This document shows, one piece after another, positions 33,679 to 45,617 of a DNA stretch of 64,000 nucleotides. The stretch comes from Dryococelus australis. Its lineage: Eukaryota > Arthropoda > Insecta > Phasmatodea > Phasmatidae. The translations under genes were made by a program, and so were the position numbers. The stretch covers positions 300,863,466 to 300,927,465 of the forward strand of contig CM057009.1 in assembly GCA_029891345.1 (NCBI GenBank). The letters run 5' to 3'. The notes below the pieces were generated by a model that worked only from the letters and a program-made list of their open reading frames with translations, had not been told where the DNA came from and made no database searches. Position 1 is the stretch's first letter. Each line of letters begins with the position of its first letter.

Positions 33679-34120
33679 TGATGCCATCGGGTGAGACACA
33701 AAGACAAACAAATACACTGTTTACTTACTGGTAAATGGGCACCAGCGGTGTTTCCCAGACACTGCACTTTGAGATTCGGGGATCTCAGTGATGCTGTGGG
33801 TTCTGTGTGTTCCTCTCACCCGTGCATACTTACAAAACACTTTTCAATGCTAAACATTTCACTTTTGAACACTAGGAGCAAGCTGGGTGTCAACGCTACA
33901 AGAAGTCATAAGTTTATACTGGTATGAGCGGGTTTATTTTATCCAAGTTACACATTGTGCAAAATGAAAGTTTACGGTTACACTCGGACATGACTAGCCA
34001 GTTCCAGTGGGTGATTCCCCCAACATGTTACTTAACTTGCGCACTACTAAATGGATGATTTCTACGTGGTGTCTGAGAACAGTCTCCACAAGGAAAGGGA
34101 TCTACAGTCATGTTGCTCTG
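33679..34120 (-). repeat. End part of the A2 3' LTR
   Basis: Matches 34395-34800 closely, from the TGATGCCATCGGGTGAGAC end through gattcccccaacatgttac to ctccacaaggaaaggg. Confidence 0.75.
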
Positions 34121-34394
34121 ATGTGGTTGACATGGTATCGGACCTGCATTGGCATATCGGTTGTTACTACAAGTTCTCAGCTAGCAGGTTTACCTCACTT
34201 TGTTGGCCACAATGCACGCATTGTTTGACTGGTATGTCCCAACTAGTCACATTTGCGGTCGTGGGTGTCGCGGCCGATGTGGATGTCTTCATGTCTTCTC
34301 GCAGTTGACGTGGCGTGGTGTGTACCATTTTATCACGGATGATGCGGTTGACATGACACAGATGAACACACTGGTCCCACTTGGGAAAGCCAAT
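34121..34394 (-). pseudogene. A2 leader and start of Gag, truncated
   Basis: Reverse-strand frame at 34415-34167. Part of it (near MVHTTPRQLREDMKTST) parallels the Gag start of the longest A copy at 56345. It ends with CVHCGQQ, a CxxC pair that could be the first zinc-binding pair of the PHD-like finger seen there. Everything after it is deleted up to the 3' LTR. Confidence 0.5.
34375..34392 (-). other. Primer binding site of family A (best copy)
   Basis: On the reverse strand TGGCTTTCCCAAGTGGGA starts two bases after the last CA of the LTR. The equivalent site of the long A copy (56278-56295) is a two-substitution version. I cannot name the tRNA with confidence. Confidence 0.65.
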
Positions 34395-36251
34395 TGACGC
34401 CATCAGATGAGACACAAAGACACCATACTTTGAGACTCAGGGATCTCAGGGATGCCGTAGGTTCTGTGTGTTCGTCTCATCTGTGTGTACTTACTTAAGT
34501 GTAGCATCACTTTTCAATACTAAACATTTCACTTTTGAACACTAGAGCAAGCTGGGTGTCAATGCTACAAGAAGACATAAGTTTACGCTGGTATGAGTGG
34601 GATTATTTTATCCAAGTTACACATTGCGCAAAATTAATGTTTACGTTACACTCGGATGTGACTATAGCAATTTCCGGTGGGTGATTCCCCCAACACGTTA
34701 CTTAACTTGCGCACTTCTAGATGGATGATTTCTACGCAGTGTCTGAGAATATAGTCTCCACAAGGAAAGGGGTCTACAGCTGCTCTGATCGACTATAGAT
34801 ATTTCCTGGAGGCAGGACGCAGAGAATGAACCTGAAAACACTACATATGCGTTTATCCTCGTCACTAACGCCTACTCGTCAGGACACATCCCCGAACCAC
34901 GTGATGTGTGACGACAGTCAAAACACATAGCGGGTCAGGGTGGAAAATAATAACGCCGAACAAAAGATACAAATATCACTGTATGAACATGGGGCACAAC
35001 ATGTATAGGCAAAATATACACACAGATATCTGAAAACAATCTTAGATGATGCGGATGCCGCTGGATAAATTTCTTAGCAGACCACGTGTGCAGATGGAAG
35101 TTGCATAAATTTTATGCGAAAATCGGTAAATTGTTACTGGACAAAATGACAATGGCATTTGGAAAGTTATTGCCTTCAATATGCGAGCATACAATAGCTT
35201 TTAGTGTGCCTGATGGCGGGAAATCCAAACATGAAAAGACAGCGTGATGGTACACAAAAAGCATCAATCATGAAAAATACAAGAACCCTGAATTAAAATA
35301 ATACATATCACCCTGAGATCAATTACGGTGCACAAAATATTTCACAAATTAGCCCTCTAAACACGTAGATCACGCAGATACGTACTTGGTGGTTGCGAAC
35401 CACATGGCTGTGGGTGATGTGGCCGTAACACAAACATGAGAAAAACCCTGAGATACATACATACAAATATCACCCTTAATATTGCTCGTCACAATTAAGC
35501 AGAAGTTACAATTAGAAGCCCTAAACATGGGTGGATAATGCCTGATTCACAAGTTGCGCAGGCCGCGTGGCCTCTCCGACATACTCTCTCCTCATCTCAT
35601 TAAAGTTGAAAAAGCCACAAGGGCTGCAAATTATTTAGTTTAATGGAAGCATAATGCTGGGGATGTCTGGAAAAATGTACGGAAAGCATTGGTTACCCAG
35701 TAAACTAAAGTGAAATATAGAAATTTAACTCAGTGCAAAAATATGAAGTGCGTACGTGACAGCATCTTACCTCGCCAGCTCTCCTAAAATTACTGCCCAA
35801 AGGCAGGGGTGGCGTGGTCCTACCATGGCTGCCTACGGGGTTCACACAAGTTGTAGTGCTATGCACGCCAAGTGAATAATATTAATATGTGAAATTAAAT
35901 CGCACAAAGCATTTTAATACAAAATTATCAATGCAATTTAAATCAGAAAATACTGCCATTAAATAAATGTCTTTTGAAGGCATTTTCGCCTGAATATCAG
36001 TGTCCTGTTCTTCGGCGCAGCACACTCTTTAAATTTCAAAAGCAAACATTGCGCAACATTGAGAAAAGAACATTTCTACACTTTATAACATATTTTGACT
36101 CTGAAAAAGAAATGCGTAGCACTCAGAAACAATTATCCCGTGTTAGGAAAGTCCGTGGTTATGGCGTGCGGTACGCACGTGCTTACCCATGTGTTGTGTG
36201 GGTGGCGAGTGCCATCATGGCCTAACTGCCACTGGCTCTTAGCCGGTGTCA
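34395..36251 (-). repeat. A2 5' LTR, complete
   Basis: TGACACCGGCTAAGAGCC at 36251 to GATGGCGTCA at 34395. The splice donor consensus is retained (gcatcttacctcgcc near 35764). The acceptor region is the diverged A2 version, with a cttcttgtag-like site followed by a GTTGACA-type sequence. Confidence 0.8.
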
Positions 36252-37515
36252 CATGCTTGAATATAGTGTGTCTTTTCATTAGACTGGTTGTTCCTTAATA
36301 TTTATTACAACTGAGGACATCCTTTTAACCAAATAACCTAACACATATAAATAACAACAGGTTAAATATTACAGCTCTTTCCCCTGTAGTTGTAACATTG
36401 TTAAACAGAGTCGTGGAAAAATATTAACATTTGTTGTGTGTAATATGCTATGTTGTGTATAAGAAATCAATGTAAAGTAATAACCATAAGAACTATTGTC
36501 AGTAAAGACATTGTTAAAATTCATAAAGCTGACCTAAATATAGTTATACGCCTAAATTGTGAACACTCGTATGAAATGGTTCTTGAAATACAACAAAATT
36601 ATTTGAACAGCTGAAAAAAATAAACAAAGCATTTGCAGTTAAAACATAGGAGTTACATGGCAGTTTTTACATTTACATGTAGTGAAAGGATTCGTAATCT
36701 GTAACCAAAAGTAGAACTATAGCAGGGCTTCAGAAAAATGTGAAGCAACCATGAATGGCCTATACTTCACTCCCACTGGTCACTGTTGCCGGCAATCATC
36801 ACTTTGCTAGCTTGTCGCTTTGTTTTCTTTGCACACTTGGTGATTCATGATCGCACAACTCTCCAAAAACTAGATTGTCTGCGTGGAGGCATGTTGCAAC
36901 TTAAGTAGTCTCACTTGCCCAATTTAGAAGGCTCCACACATCCCGAGTCTTGTTGAAAGAGGCTAGGGCAATGATCAGAACTTTCTTGCAAAGATAATTC
37001 CGGAAATTCAGTCTGCACAATGGCAGAAGATGGCATAAGTCACTTATAGGCTTATTACAGTGGAAATCCCTGTGTGCTGCTCAGGTTACTAGCCTGACCT
37101 TCACATACTCCTTTGCTTGCTTAAGCAGGATGGAGAAAGGGAAGTGATACAGAGCAGCACGCATGTAACCATAAGTTAGGGCAGAAAATGGTAAAATTGC
37201 AGTCTTCTTTGTTGTAACCACCATTCCTGTTTTTTAGAGTCTTACCGTACCTTCTCATAAACTCTGGGCAGTAGTTACCAATCAAGTGCAGTACATTCAA
37301 TTTTAACCTATTGTTTAGCAATGTTAAAAACAAATTTACTTGTCCCACAAATAATATTATGCCAGTTATTAGTTTTGTATAAACTCTACCTAAAGTAAAG
37401 TATTTTAAAATTTTTAAACCGTTACCATTATCTCAAATCCAGTATTTTTGTAGTTGTAAATGAAAGAAGAACTCTCACTTTCCATGATGATATAAAAATG
37501 TGATTCTTTTTTCAG
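36252..37515. other. Intron sequence, no other feature
   Basis: AT-rich and unremarkable. No exon or repeat copy was recognised. Confidence 0.4.
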
Positions 37516-37561
37516 GTATTAAGTTCAAGTGAAGATGAGGATCCTTCCTGGACACCAAAAG
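37516..37561 (+). CDS. Host gene micro-exon 2 (acidic module)
   Basis: A 46-base exon with acceptor tgattcttttttcag and donor AAAAG/gtaatc. It starts in phase 0 and ends in phase 1, joining in frame both to the exon at 28772-28827 before it and to the exon at 53202-53266 after it. It encodes VLSSSEDEDPSWTPKG (the last Gly is completed by the next exon). This is a Ser/Asp/Glu patch that looks like a casein-kinase-2 target, followed by an unusual PSWTPKG. It suggests a nuclear or chromatin protein. I do not recognise the gene. Confidence 0.65.
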
Positions 37562-39050
37562 GTAATCAAAATATAATACAATAATTATTCGTTATTGACT
37601 AATATGTTCGTTAAAAATAAAAACACATTCTAATAAATAAGTAAATTAGATAAATATTAGAAAAATATCATAAGAAATTAAGGCATAATACAATTAAAAT
37701 AAATGTTCACCAGATTACCAGCTATATAACATACAATATTTCACTAGGTTCTGCCTCAGTCTGAAGGGATTTAGCTTAGTATTGCATGACAGGTCTTGGT
37801 TCTCCAGAGATACTATAGGTACATCTAAAGATACTTATATCTCATGGCCTAATGCCTAGCCGACTGTGTAATGCTACCTCTTTTGAGGCATGTCCACCCT
37901 ACTCACTCCACTCCTTTACCTGGCACAACTAAGCCTAACTGTCCTCTGAATCCATTATGTCAAAATAGTTGTAGAATGTATGTGGAAATAGCAACAATAA
38001 TCCAGGGCAAACAAATCAGCTGTTTTATAGAATGGTACATGAATGGTTAGCTACCCAATGAAAAGACTACACAAAAGGCATCAACTGGGACACTTGACAA
38101 TGAACTTGGCAGTCAGCATTTCAAGCCAAAATAAGTGAAATGGAACAGAAAGTGGCCAAGTCTTAACATAACAACCTGCAAGACAAACAGTGCTGGTGTA
38201 CAAGTAAATACAATTAAACAGATAGTTTGACATGTTATTTCTTGAAGTATTAGTATCAAATGAAATGAGGGCCATTTCAATACTCTGGATAAGTTTATTT
38301 AATTCCATGTTGTTGCCTATCATATATATATATATATATGTATGTTCTCTTTCTGCAAAGAAAGCCTACTGGCATATCATGTTGAATCAGCCATATGTTT
38401 CTTTGTCTCACTCATGTAGAGTTTTGTCTTTTCTCGCTTTCTGACTTGCCTAACTCTGGGGCGGTATGTTGCATTGCCTACCCAGTGGGGTGCCCAACAC
38501 ATGCATAGTGCAGTATGGCAATGGGCAAGGAGGAATGACCTCTTACCATGTATGCTAGGCCTCTCACATAGCAAACCATAAGTTTTTAATTAGAATATAA
38601 AGGAAATTTTTTTTTTTAATTATCTGACTTAGAATCCCTTTATAGTTAGTGTGCCATTATAAATCTCTGAAATAATAAACTGTTCAATTCTGTATCATAA
38701 TTGGCATGACTACTCATGTTTCAACTGTTAACAATGAAGATGAAGTTGAGTCAGATGTTTATTCCTGATTCCTTCCGAGTTCACACTTATGTTTCATGTT
38801 GATCTCTAGAGTACCATCTTGAAATTATATCCACCAATAGTCACCTGAATTACAAAAGAAAATCCTTGCATTTGGCTTGTCGCCATCAGGGGTTTATGAA
38901 TGCTGGGGTGGTGCTGATCTTCACTAAGACATTCTGTCTAAGTGGCATCAGGTAGAATTGGCACCAGCTAGCAGCAGGGCTAACAATGATGAGAGCATGA
39001 ATCAGGGCGGAGTTCTTCTTGCCTGCCTGGTAGCAGTGAGCACTGATGAC
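37562..39050. other. Intron sequence with (TA)n
   Basis: (TA)n at 38321-38340. An acidic stretch near 38730 (frame NEDEVESD) lacks splice sites and is not called. Confidence 0.4.
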
Positions 39051-39057
39051 TGTGGTA

Positions 39058-39122
39058 TGACAACGTGGTGGATAGGCCCTTGCACTGCTGAGTTATGGTT
39101 CGAATTACACTATACACCATCT
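39058..39122 (+). repeat. Possible tRNA-like SINE head
   Basis: An A-box-like GTGGTGGATAGGCC is followed by a B-box-like TGGTTCGAATTAC after about 25 bases. The match is weaker than at 27511 or 51865. Confidence 0.3.
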
Positions 39123-39342
39123 TATTATGGGTCAAAAATTAGGTAGGATAAACGTTTCTTGAACACAGTTTCAATTAGCATGAGTTTTAATGCCCGACAA
39201 CTATGTTACACTTGGAACACATGGCACAATTAAAACAATAAACAAAAAAGCAATCTCTGAACAAGTAAGTATGAGGGTAAACTGGAAACATGCGTTAGGT
39301 GAATATTAATAGGATGCCTGTGTGTGATCCTTGCTGGCCGCA

Positions 39343-39426
39343 TATAAAAGGATTCAAAACTCCACCAGAGTCAGCTGCTCTGTAAGCGTAAAGATCCCTG
39401 CCCCTGTGCATGTGGTCAAGGAATAA
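39343..39426 (+). promoter_or_regulatory. TATA/TCAG promoter-like site followed closely by AATAAA
   Basis: TATAAAAG at 39343-39350 has TCAG with its A at 39373, exactly 30 bases downstream, and AATAAA follows at about 39421. A promoter with a poly(A) signal within 80 bases is an LTR-like layout, but I could not find LTR ends or a second copy. Confidence 0.3.
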
Positions 39427-39429
39427 AAT

Positions 39430-42400
39430 AAAATATTCAAGTATACTGCATTTCATATAAGTGCACTAAAGTTTGACAGAGAATGTGACCAACCTACACA
39501 CTATGTAAACAGTAAATGCTCAGCTGCTGATTTGTTGTGGGATGTATGTTATGTTGGCGATCTCAATGATCACCATGGAAGAAAATAGTACTTGGAACTG
39601 AAGGTTGTAATTCAAAACTTAAATTATACTTACAACATTTGTGATCTGAATTATGATTTAAAGGAAGGTACAATTTTTTTTAGGTAATATAGAATTGGTT
39701 AAAATACATGTTTATCAATTATGGTGGAGCATACGGATAGTTACGTTCAGTGAAACGTTTCCAGCTCCTTGAACGCCATCATGCATATGATCTTTTTCTG
39801 TCATGTTTATGCACGTACCATACTGGTGTTATCAGAATATTTTATTGGTCGTTAATGGTTTTTGTCTTTTAATTCATTAAGCATAGTTGGTTGTACGGGT
39901 GCCTTTATAGGAAGTTTTCTTGCGTGAAATGTAACATTATTGACATGTGTTTGACTTGGTCCGTCATTCTCGGTACCGTTACGTGTTATGAAATGCAAAC
40001 GTGTATTTTCATTCCACAGATTATTAGTTTCGGGAAACCACTGATGTGTCATATTTACAGAATGATTCTATTAATTATTTCATATCATTGGCAGACAAAC
40101 ATGTCCAAGGATTGCCACAGAACAATGTGTGTTCAGGAGATGCAAATACTAATTATAAATCATAAGACAGAGTCTTTTTAAAATAATGTATTTCAAAATT
40201 ATTATTAGAAAGTTGGAAATGTGCATGGCCTAGAACACCACCATTTCAATGCATTTTGTAGTGTAAAAATAACATGTTTACTATATGGAAAATCCAACAA
40301 GTATAGGGTTAACTTCACAAAAAATATTTCCGTACTTACGGAATGTATTTATTATTCACATCGGTATAAAAACATAATATTTATATCCAATTTTCTCCTT
40401 ACTGTGAGGTATAATTTTTACAGGTTATAATAATTTAAATGTTACTCTCGTATGAAGAAAATTTTCTACTGGTCCATTAAAAAAATATGTATGCAATTTG
40501 AAATTACACTGTCACATAAGAAGGGCTGCAAAACAATGCCATCTCATGAAAGTCTCTCCCAGCCCTATCCACCCACAATAAAATAAACAAAACCCCAGCT
40601 GTATAGATTGGCCATAACAAAAATTAAGTTAGTTGGAATGGTAACCTACATTGATCATAGCATTTGTTTAAACACCTTGTATTCTTCATAGATAGAATAT
40701 CTGTGGTGGAATGATACATGGTTGCTGTGCAACTTTCTCAGAACTGTCAAAATTTAGTGAACTTACATGAAATGGAGTATAACACAAGTCTGCCGCAGTG
40801 CGAGAGATGTGGAGACTAAATGAAATAAGGTTTAGGTAACTTACAATTCCAGACAACACTACTACGTCAGACAATGGCAAACATGAGGGCCCCTATGCAA
40901 CACACACATCCTTCATTGACTGCCGCTTCTATCAGACTACCTATCATAGCAGCCAGCAGGGCCAATGGCATGCCTTTAGTCCGCCACATATTAACATTCA
41001 AACCCTAATTAAACACAATCAAACCTGTTTTGGCAAAATTACAAAAAGTTATTCCTTTAATTATTACAATAGGCTTTAAGTTCTGAAACATCCTCTTTTT
41101 GTTTTTATTGCTCTGCCGGTCTTTGCCTTGAGGGGTTTGAGAGTATGGGCAGCATGGCATCTTGGTCAGTGCCTGCTGGGTTTACCATTACATCGTCGCA
41201 GTGGCCATGGTTGGTGAGTTGGCCAGCCTGCCCTGCTAAACCTCCATCCCTAAATCCTGCGGTATCTTGCATGACCGCCACACTTGTGACACTGGGAGCT
41301 ACTCTGCTATACACTGAGATTAGGAGTTACAACGCTCCACACTGCCGGGGTTTTCTCTGCCTGCTCCTGCTGCTGCCATTAGGACCATGCTAAAAGCCGG
41401 GGCCCAAGGGGCTATGATGAAAGGTTATTGCTGGTTAATTAAATGTGCTATTTTGATCTCGGAAAAACATTAAACTATTCAATTCCATATTGCAGCTGGC
41501 ATGACTTTATTCATTTTAGAACTGTTAAAAATTACAATGGTGTAAAGTAAAAAAAATTTTTGGTCAACATTTCAGTGTTTCTGACTATGACATATGTAGA
41601 TAAATAGGAGTCTTAATAATTTGATTGAAATTCAAATTGTTGTTTTAGTTTGTAATAATAACTATCAGAAGTGTTTTGTACTATAATGTGGTGTATAATG
41701 AAAATGGGATTAGGGGATGGTTAAGGTTTGTGCTGAGTGTAAGAGAGAAACTATTTATAGCATGAGTAGCAGGTATCTTGTACAAGGAGGGATTTTTTGT
41801 ATACTACATGTAGTTATTATATCGGCACACTAAGCTATGATGAGCTGTGAGAGCCATATCTGAGTCCACAAATATTATTTAAATATTTGGTAAAGTTGTG
41901 TGATCATAATCCTCTTTCATGGATGAATGCTGAATACTGTAACTGGAAGATAAATGACTTTGGTTCTGCATCATATTTATTTGTTGAATTCAAAAGGACA
42001 GTGATACATACAGTGTTGAATATTCTTATAAATATTGTGTCTAATAGTGGTAATCAGTAATGATTTTGTTTGGTCATATTTGTTGGTTAAAAAATATTTT
42101 GGTGGCATTTGGTAATAAATTGACTGTCGTATCATAATGTGATGTGGTATATTAACTAGGAAACACGTACAAAATTTAATTTCAGCAAGATTCCTAGTGA
42201 ATACTTTCAAATAACATTCAGAAAAGGGTATGGTAGACCTTACAATTATTTATTACTAGTGACCTGCCCTGACTTTACTTGGGTGCTATTTAAAAATTAT
42301 TAGTCGGTCAACCTTAAAATATATACCTATGCTGTTGAGGAATTTTTTGTACGCCCTTTTGAGATCTACAATTCCATAGTACATTCATTTGGCGTATATC

Positions 42401-42744
42401 TTAAGGTTTAGTCAGCATAAGCCATGTAAGCGCCCGAAAATTGCTTTTTCCTAGCTTGATTAGAAAATGTCAACATTTCTCTACTATCCTTAAATTAAAT
42501 ATTAATGCATTATATATCTAAACCTTCCTCAAGAAATTCTCTAAATAATAGTGAAAACTGCATCAAAATACATCAAGTAGTTTAGAAGCCTTATCCGAAC
42601 ATACAAAGACATGCGGCGGGGCGTTATGTTTTATACATTGTATATATATGTGTCTATAATAAATCAATTACCTACAGTATTTAACAAACAACAATAAGTA
42701 GCACTATCATTTTAATCTTAGTAACAACATTAGTGTATATAGGA
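39430..42744. other. Intron sequence, no supported gene
   Basis: Mostly AT-rich. A more GC-rich island at 41110-41400 reads as Ala/Pro/Leu frames on both strands without recognisable motifs. It may be an unidentified repeat. Confidence 0.35.
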
Positions 42745-42870
42745 CTATGGAGAAAGGAAAGATTTTGGCAGCTCTTAACATTGAGCTCTTGAAAGCCGAT
42801 GAGGTGAGTATGGAGCAGCGCCTGAATGCAAGGATGGGAGAAATGGGAGATCCCTAAGAAAACCAGCCGA
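42745..42870 (-). repeat. SINE body fragment (same family as 51690-51941)
   Basis: Shares ggcagctcttaac, gagccgatgaggtga, gcagcgcc and gggagaaatgggagat, in order, with 51708-51815. The tRNA-like head is missing or replaced here. Confidence 0.6.
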
Positions 42871-44379
42871 CCAGTGCAATTGTCCAGTGGGACTACAGGC
42901 ACAATGTATTTTAAATTGAAGTGTGTGGCTGTAGCTATGGCTGGAAGTCTTTGGCTCGACTCTGAAGTGCTCGGCAGGCCTCTGAACACCTAGAGCTCCT
43001 ACTTCGGCTTGACTCAGGATTGTCACCTTAAGGGGCTCAACTGTTATGCTCACTAACCCTTAAAACATATATGTCTGTTTCTGGGGAAGCGATGGCAATA
43101 TAACTTTTATAGGTATAGGGTACGCTAAATTTATTATCAGATTTTAGAAGAAATTTGAGCACCTACATGCAAACATATGTGGTTTAGGCTGTTTGATAAC
43201 TATGCTTATTAAATTTATAAAATCAATATTTTTTAAAATTAATCTAAGTGCAATGTGAAATTTATTTTTTGGGGAAACTATATATAGGAAATAGCGGAAA
43301 CAGAAAATATTCCCACACTTTCAAAAAATATGTGTTTTACAGTTTGATTAATAAATCAATATATTTTATTTATTGAAAAGTAAAGTTCTATGATTTTTTT
43401 TAATTTGTAATGATATTGTCGTTAAATTTTTTTGGCAAAACCCTGCGGTACTAGTTTTCTCTCTCGTTTTTCAGCTTCTACATTCATATCAGTTTACTAT
43501 CAAAGCTATTTAGTTTACTTTAAAAATTTTAAGTCACTAAGTTAAAAGATGACAATAACTCTTTGGTTTTTTTTTAAGTAATGATGGCCTGAATAACACT
43601 AAACTCGTTAAAGTAAACCTTCATTCCTTAAGTCATGCTGTAAGCATAGTATGGTTCCCGAGGACACACCTGCCAAGCCATGTTAAAAATAAAAAAACAT
43701 GATAAAGCAAATTAAAAAATGCATTATAGTCTGAATCAAATTTTTTGTGTTTTTCAAATTGTAAACCTGAAAAATAGTGTTCATATATTTATCCCATTAG
43801 CAGCGAAATACCCCTAGCAACCACTGACTGTAAAAATTATTCCAACAATTTGTTTAAATCCAGAAGATGTGATAAAACATTATATACACAAATGTTTTGG
43901 GATGAGCACTTCAGTGTGTATAGACATTGAGAAAGTGCAAGAATGCTAAAGTTTATTTCTCCTACCTGTATATCTATACTAGCTTCCATAAGTTTGTTTA
44001 GGAACAAGCAAGAAGTGTGGTAATATTTCTCCCATACAAGGATTGGTTAAAAACATATGTTTATATTTTAGAGTTTGTTGTGTTTTATAAATGGAAAAGA
44101 TATATTTTTTTTTTTTTTTTGAGGATTCTACGACAAAACGTAGTGTAAGAAAAATATTGTAACTGACGCCTTTGTCACAAATTATTTCAACTGCGAGTGT
44201 GTGTCTATTATCCATCTCTCTATCTATCTATCTCTCTCTCTCTGCATAAGCAACTGTAGGGAGCTGGCATCCAGGGCTTCAACACTTCTTAGGAGGACAA
44301 TAGTATGGACAGTACAAAGTCCTCCTTGAAAGCACACTTGAGGCCCCACTACCTAATTATTTGCCAAATGATAGCTGGA
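42871..44379. other. Intron sequence, AT-rich, with (CTAT)n/(CT)n
   Basis: Poly-T near 44105-44120 and a ctatctatctctctc microsatellite at 44213-44243. No gene is seen. Confidence 0.4.
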
Positions 44380-45420
44380 AGGCATGGATGAACAGCAGAA
44401 ACAAATGCTACAAGTCTTTGTTGGATGCGGAATTTGAAAAGGAAACTTCAGAAGCCAAGAAATGAACTGCAATAGTGAGAAAAAACAATGACTCACAGAC
44501 ACAAAGGCCAGTACCGGTTCAAAACTGGTTTCGTGCTCACAGAAACAGGAGACACAACTGCAGGGTTTTCAGATGCGTAGCTTTCTACACCAACGACCAA
44601 ACCCACCACCCAATCAGAGCTACGTACCACAAAAAACACTACCCCATGACCTCTGAAACTTCTAGTACCAGAAACAGGCCACAACAACAGCCTAATACAG
44701 AAAATCTAGGCCCTTAAACTCACTGGCACAAAATTTCCCTAATTTGCCCTCATGAACAGGCATAAATATTCCTTACAGCAGTACTAATTACAGGCACAAA
44801 TACATTACTTCACACTCAGCATCACCTCTATAAACATACTCAGAAGGTCATAGTCCACTTCCCAAAGTCTACCGCAGTGGAAGATATTAAGCAGGACCTT
44901 TAGGCATCCTTGATGTGTACCAGTTTAGGAATATACACAACGACCCTGCAGACCCCTTCAACACCTGGAATGAACCACTTGAGCAGTTATGCATCACAGC
45001 ATTGAAAAAACGACACCTTCACCCCCCTCCTGTACCCCAATGACATCAACATGATGGCAGTATCACCACGCCTGTACAAGAAGTGAATGAGAGATATCCC
45101 GCAATACTCAAACTGCTGGTTGTTTAACCATATGAAAACTTTTTGCCACCTACTTACCATCTGCCATCACTGCACCAGCCCCCACTCAGACACCACCTGT
45201 CCAGCGGCTCCCAATCAGACACCACATGAGAGACCTGCGGGACCTTGTAAAGTTCCTAAGAGAAGCAAACTTCTTCACTTCAAACCCTACATGCTCTTGG
45301 CCAATACCACCACCAACTTGGTCATGAAATTCCTCCTGCTCCTGCAGGCAATGGCAAACTTTTCCAGGCTTTATTTATCATGGATCGGTCATCCTTAGCA
45401 GAGCCCAATACCCTTTCCCT
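44380..45420 (+). pseudogene. Probable LINE (Jockey-like) ORF1 relic
   Basis: A less AT-rich block readable in several overlapping frames. The frame at 45087-45398 contains CHHCTSPHSDTTC (45162-45200), a CCHC-like zinc knuckle as in the nucleic-acid-binding ORF1 protein of Jockey-type LINEs. Upstream, near 44840-44910, the translation reads like HSPLPKVYRSGRY plus an IKQDL-type segment, reminiscent of the domain preceding the knuckles in these proteins. A Jockey RT relic lies 5 kb downstream in the same orientation, but the gap is filled by the gypsy copy, so they need not be one element. Confidence 0.4.
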
Positions 45421-45617
45421 CCTCTACTGATGGGAATGGAATATTTGATTAACTATACGAGCTGGAGTGAGTACCAGGAACCTATTGAGTCAAGTTAGTA
45501 TTTATAAACTAAACTTTTATAAAATCCCGCAAAAGATTCATATTTAAAAACTACATTAGCCACAGAACAGATAGATATATGCAATTTGGAGAAACCTTAA
45601 TTCTTATACATAATAGA
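45421..45617. other. AT-rich spacer
   Basis: No feature seen. Confidence 0.35.

Larger units (their letters stand above)
33679..36251 (-). mobile_element. Family A element with most of its interior deleted (subfamily A2)
   Basis: On the reverse strand there is a complete 5' LTR (36251-34395), a PBS, about 270 bases of leader and early gag, then the last 440 or so bases of the 3' LTR (34120-33679). The two LTR parts match each other, including features absent from other A copies (for example the gctgggtgtcaacgctac segment), which marks a subfamily. Bases next to the outer ends are CATG and TATG in element orientation, a possible 4-bp target duplication with one change. Confidence 0.75.

Noticed and set aside
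38725..38770. Acidic peptide NEDEVESDVYS as another acidic exon of the host gene
   Set aside because: No acceptor directly upstream and no donor in the required phase.
41105..41393. Overlapping ORFs in a GC-richer island
   Set aside because: Long frames on both strands reflect base composition; no motif or matching copy was seen.
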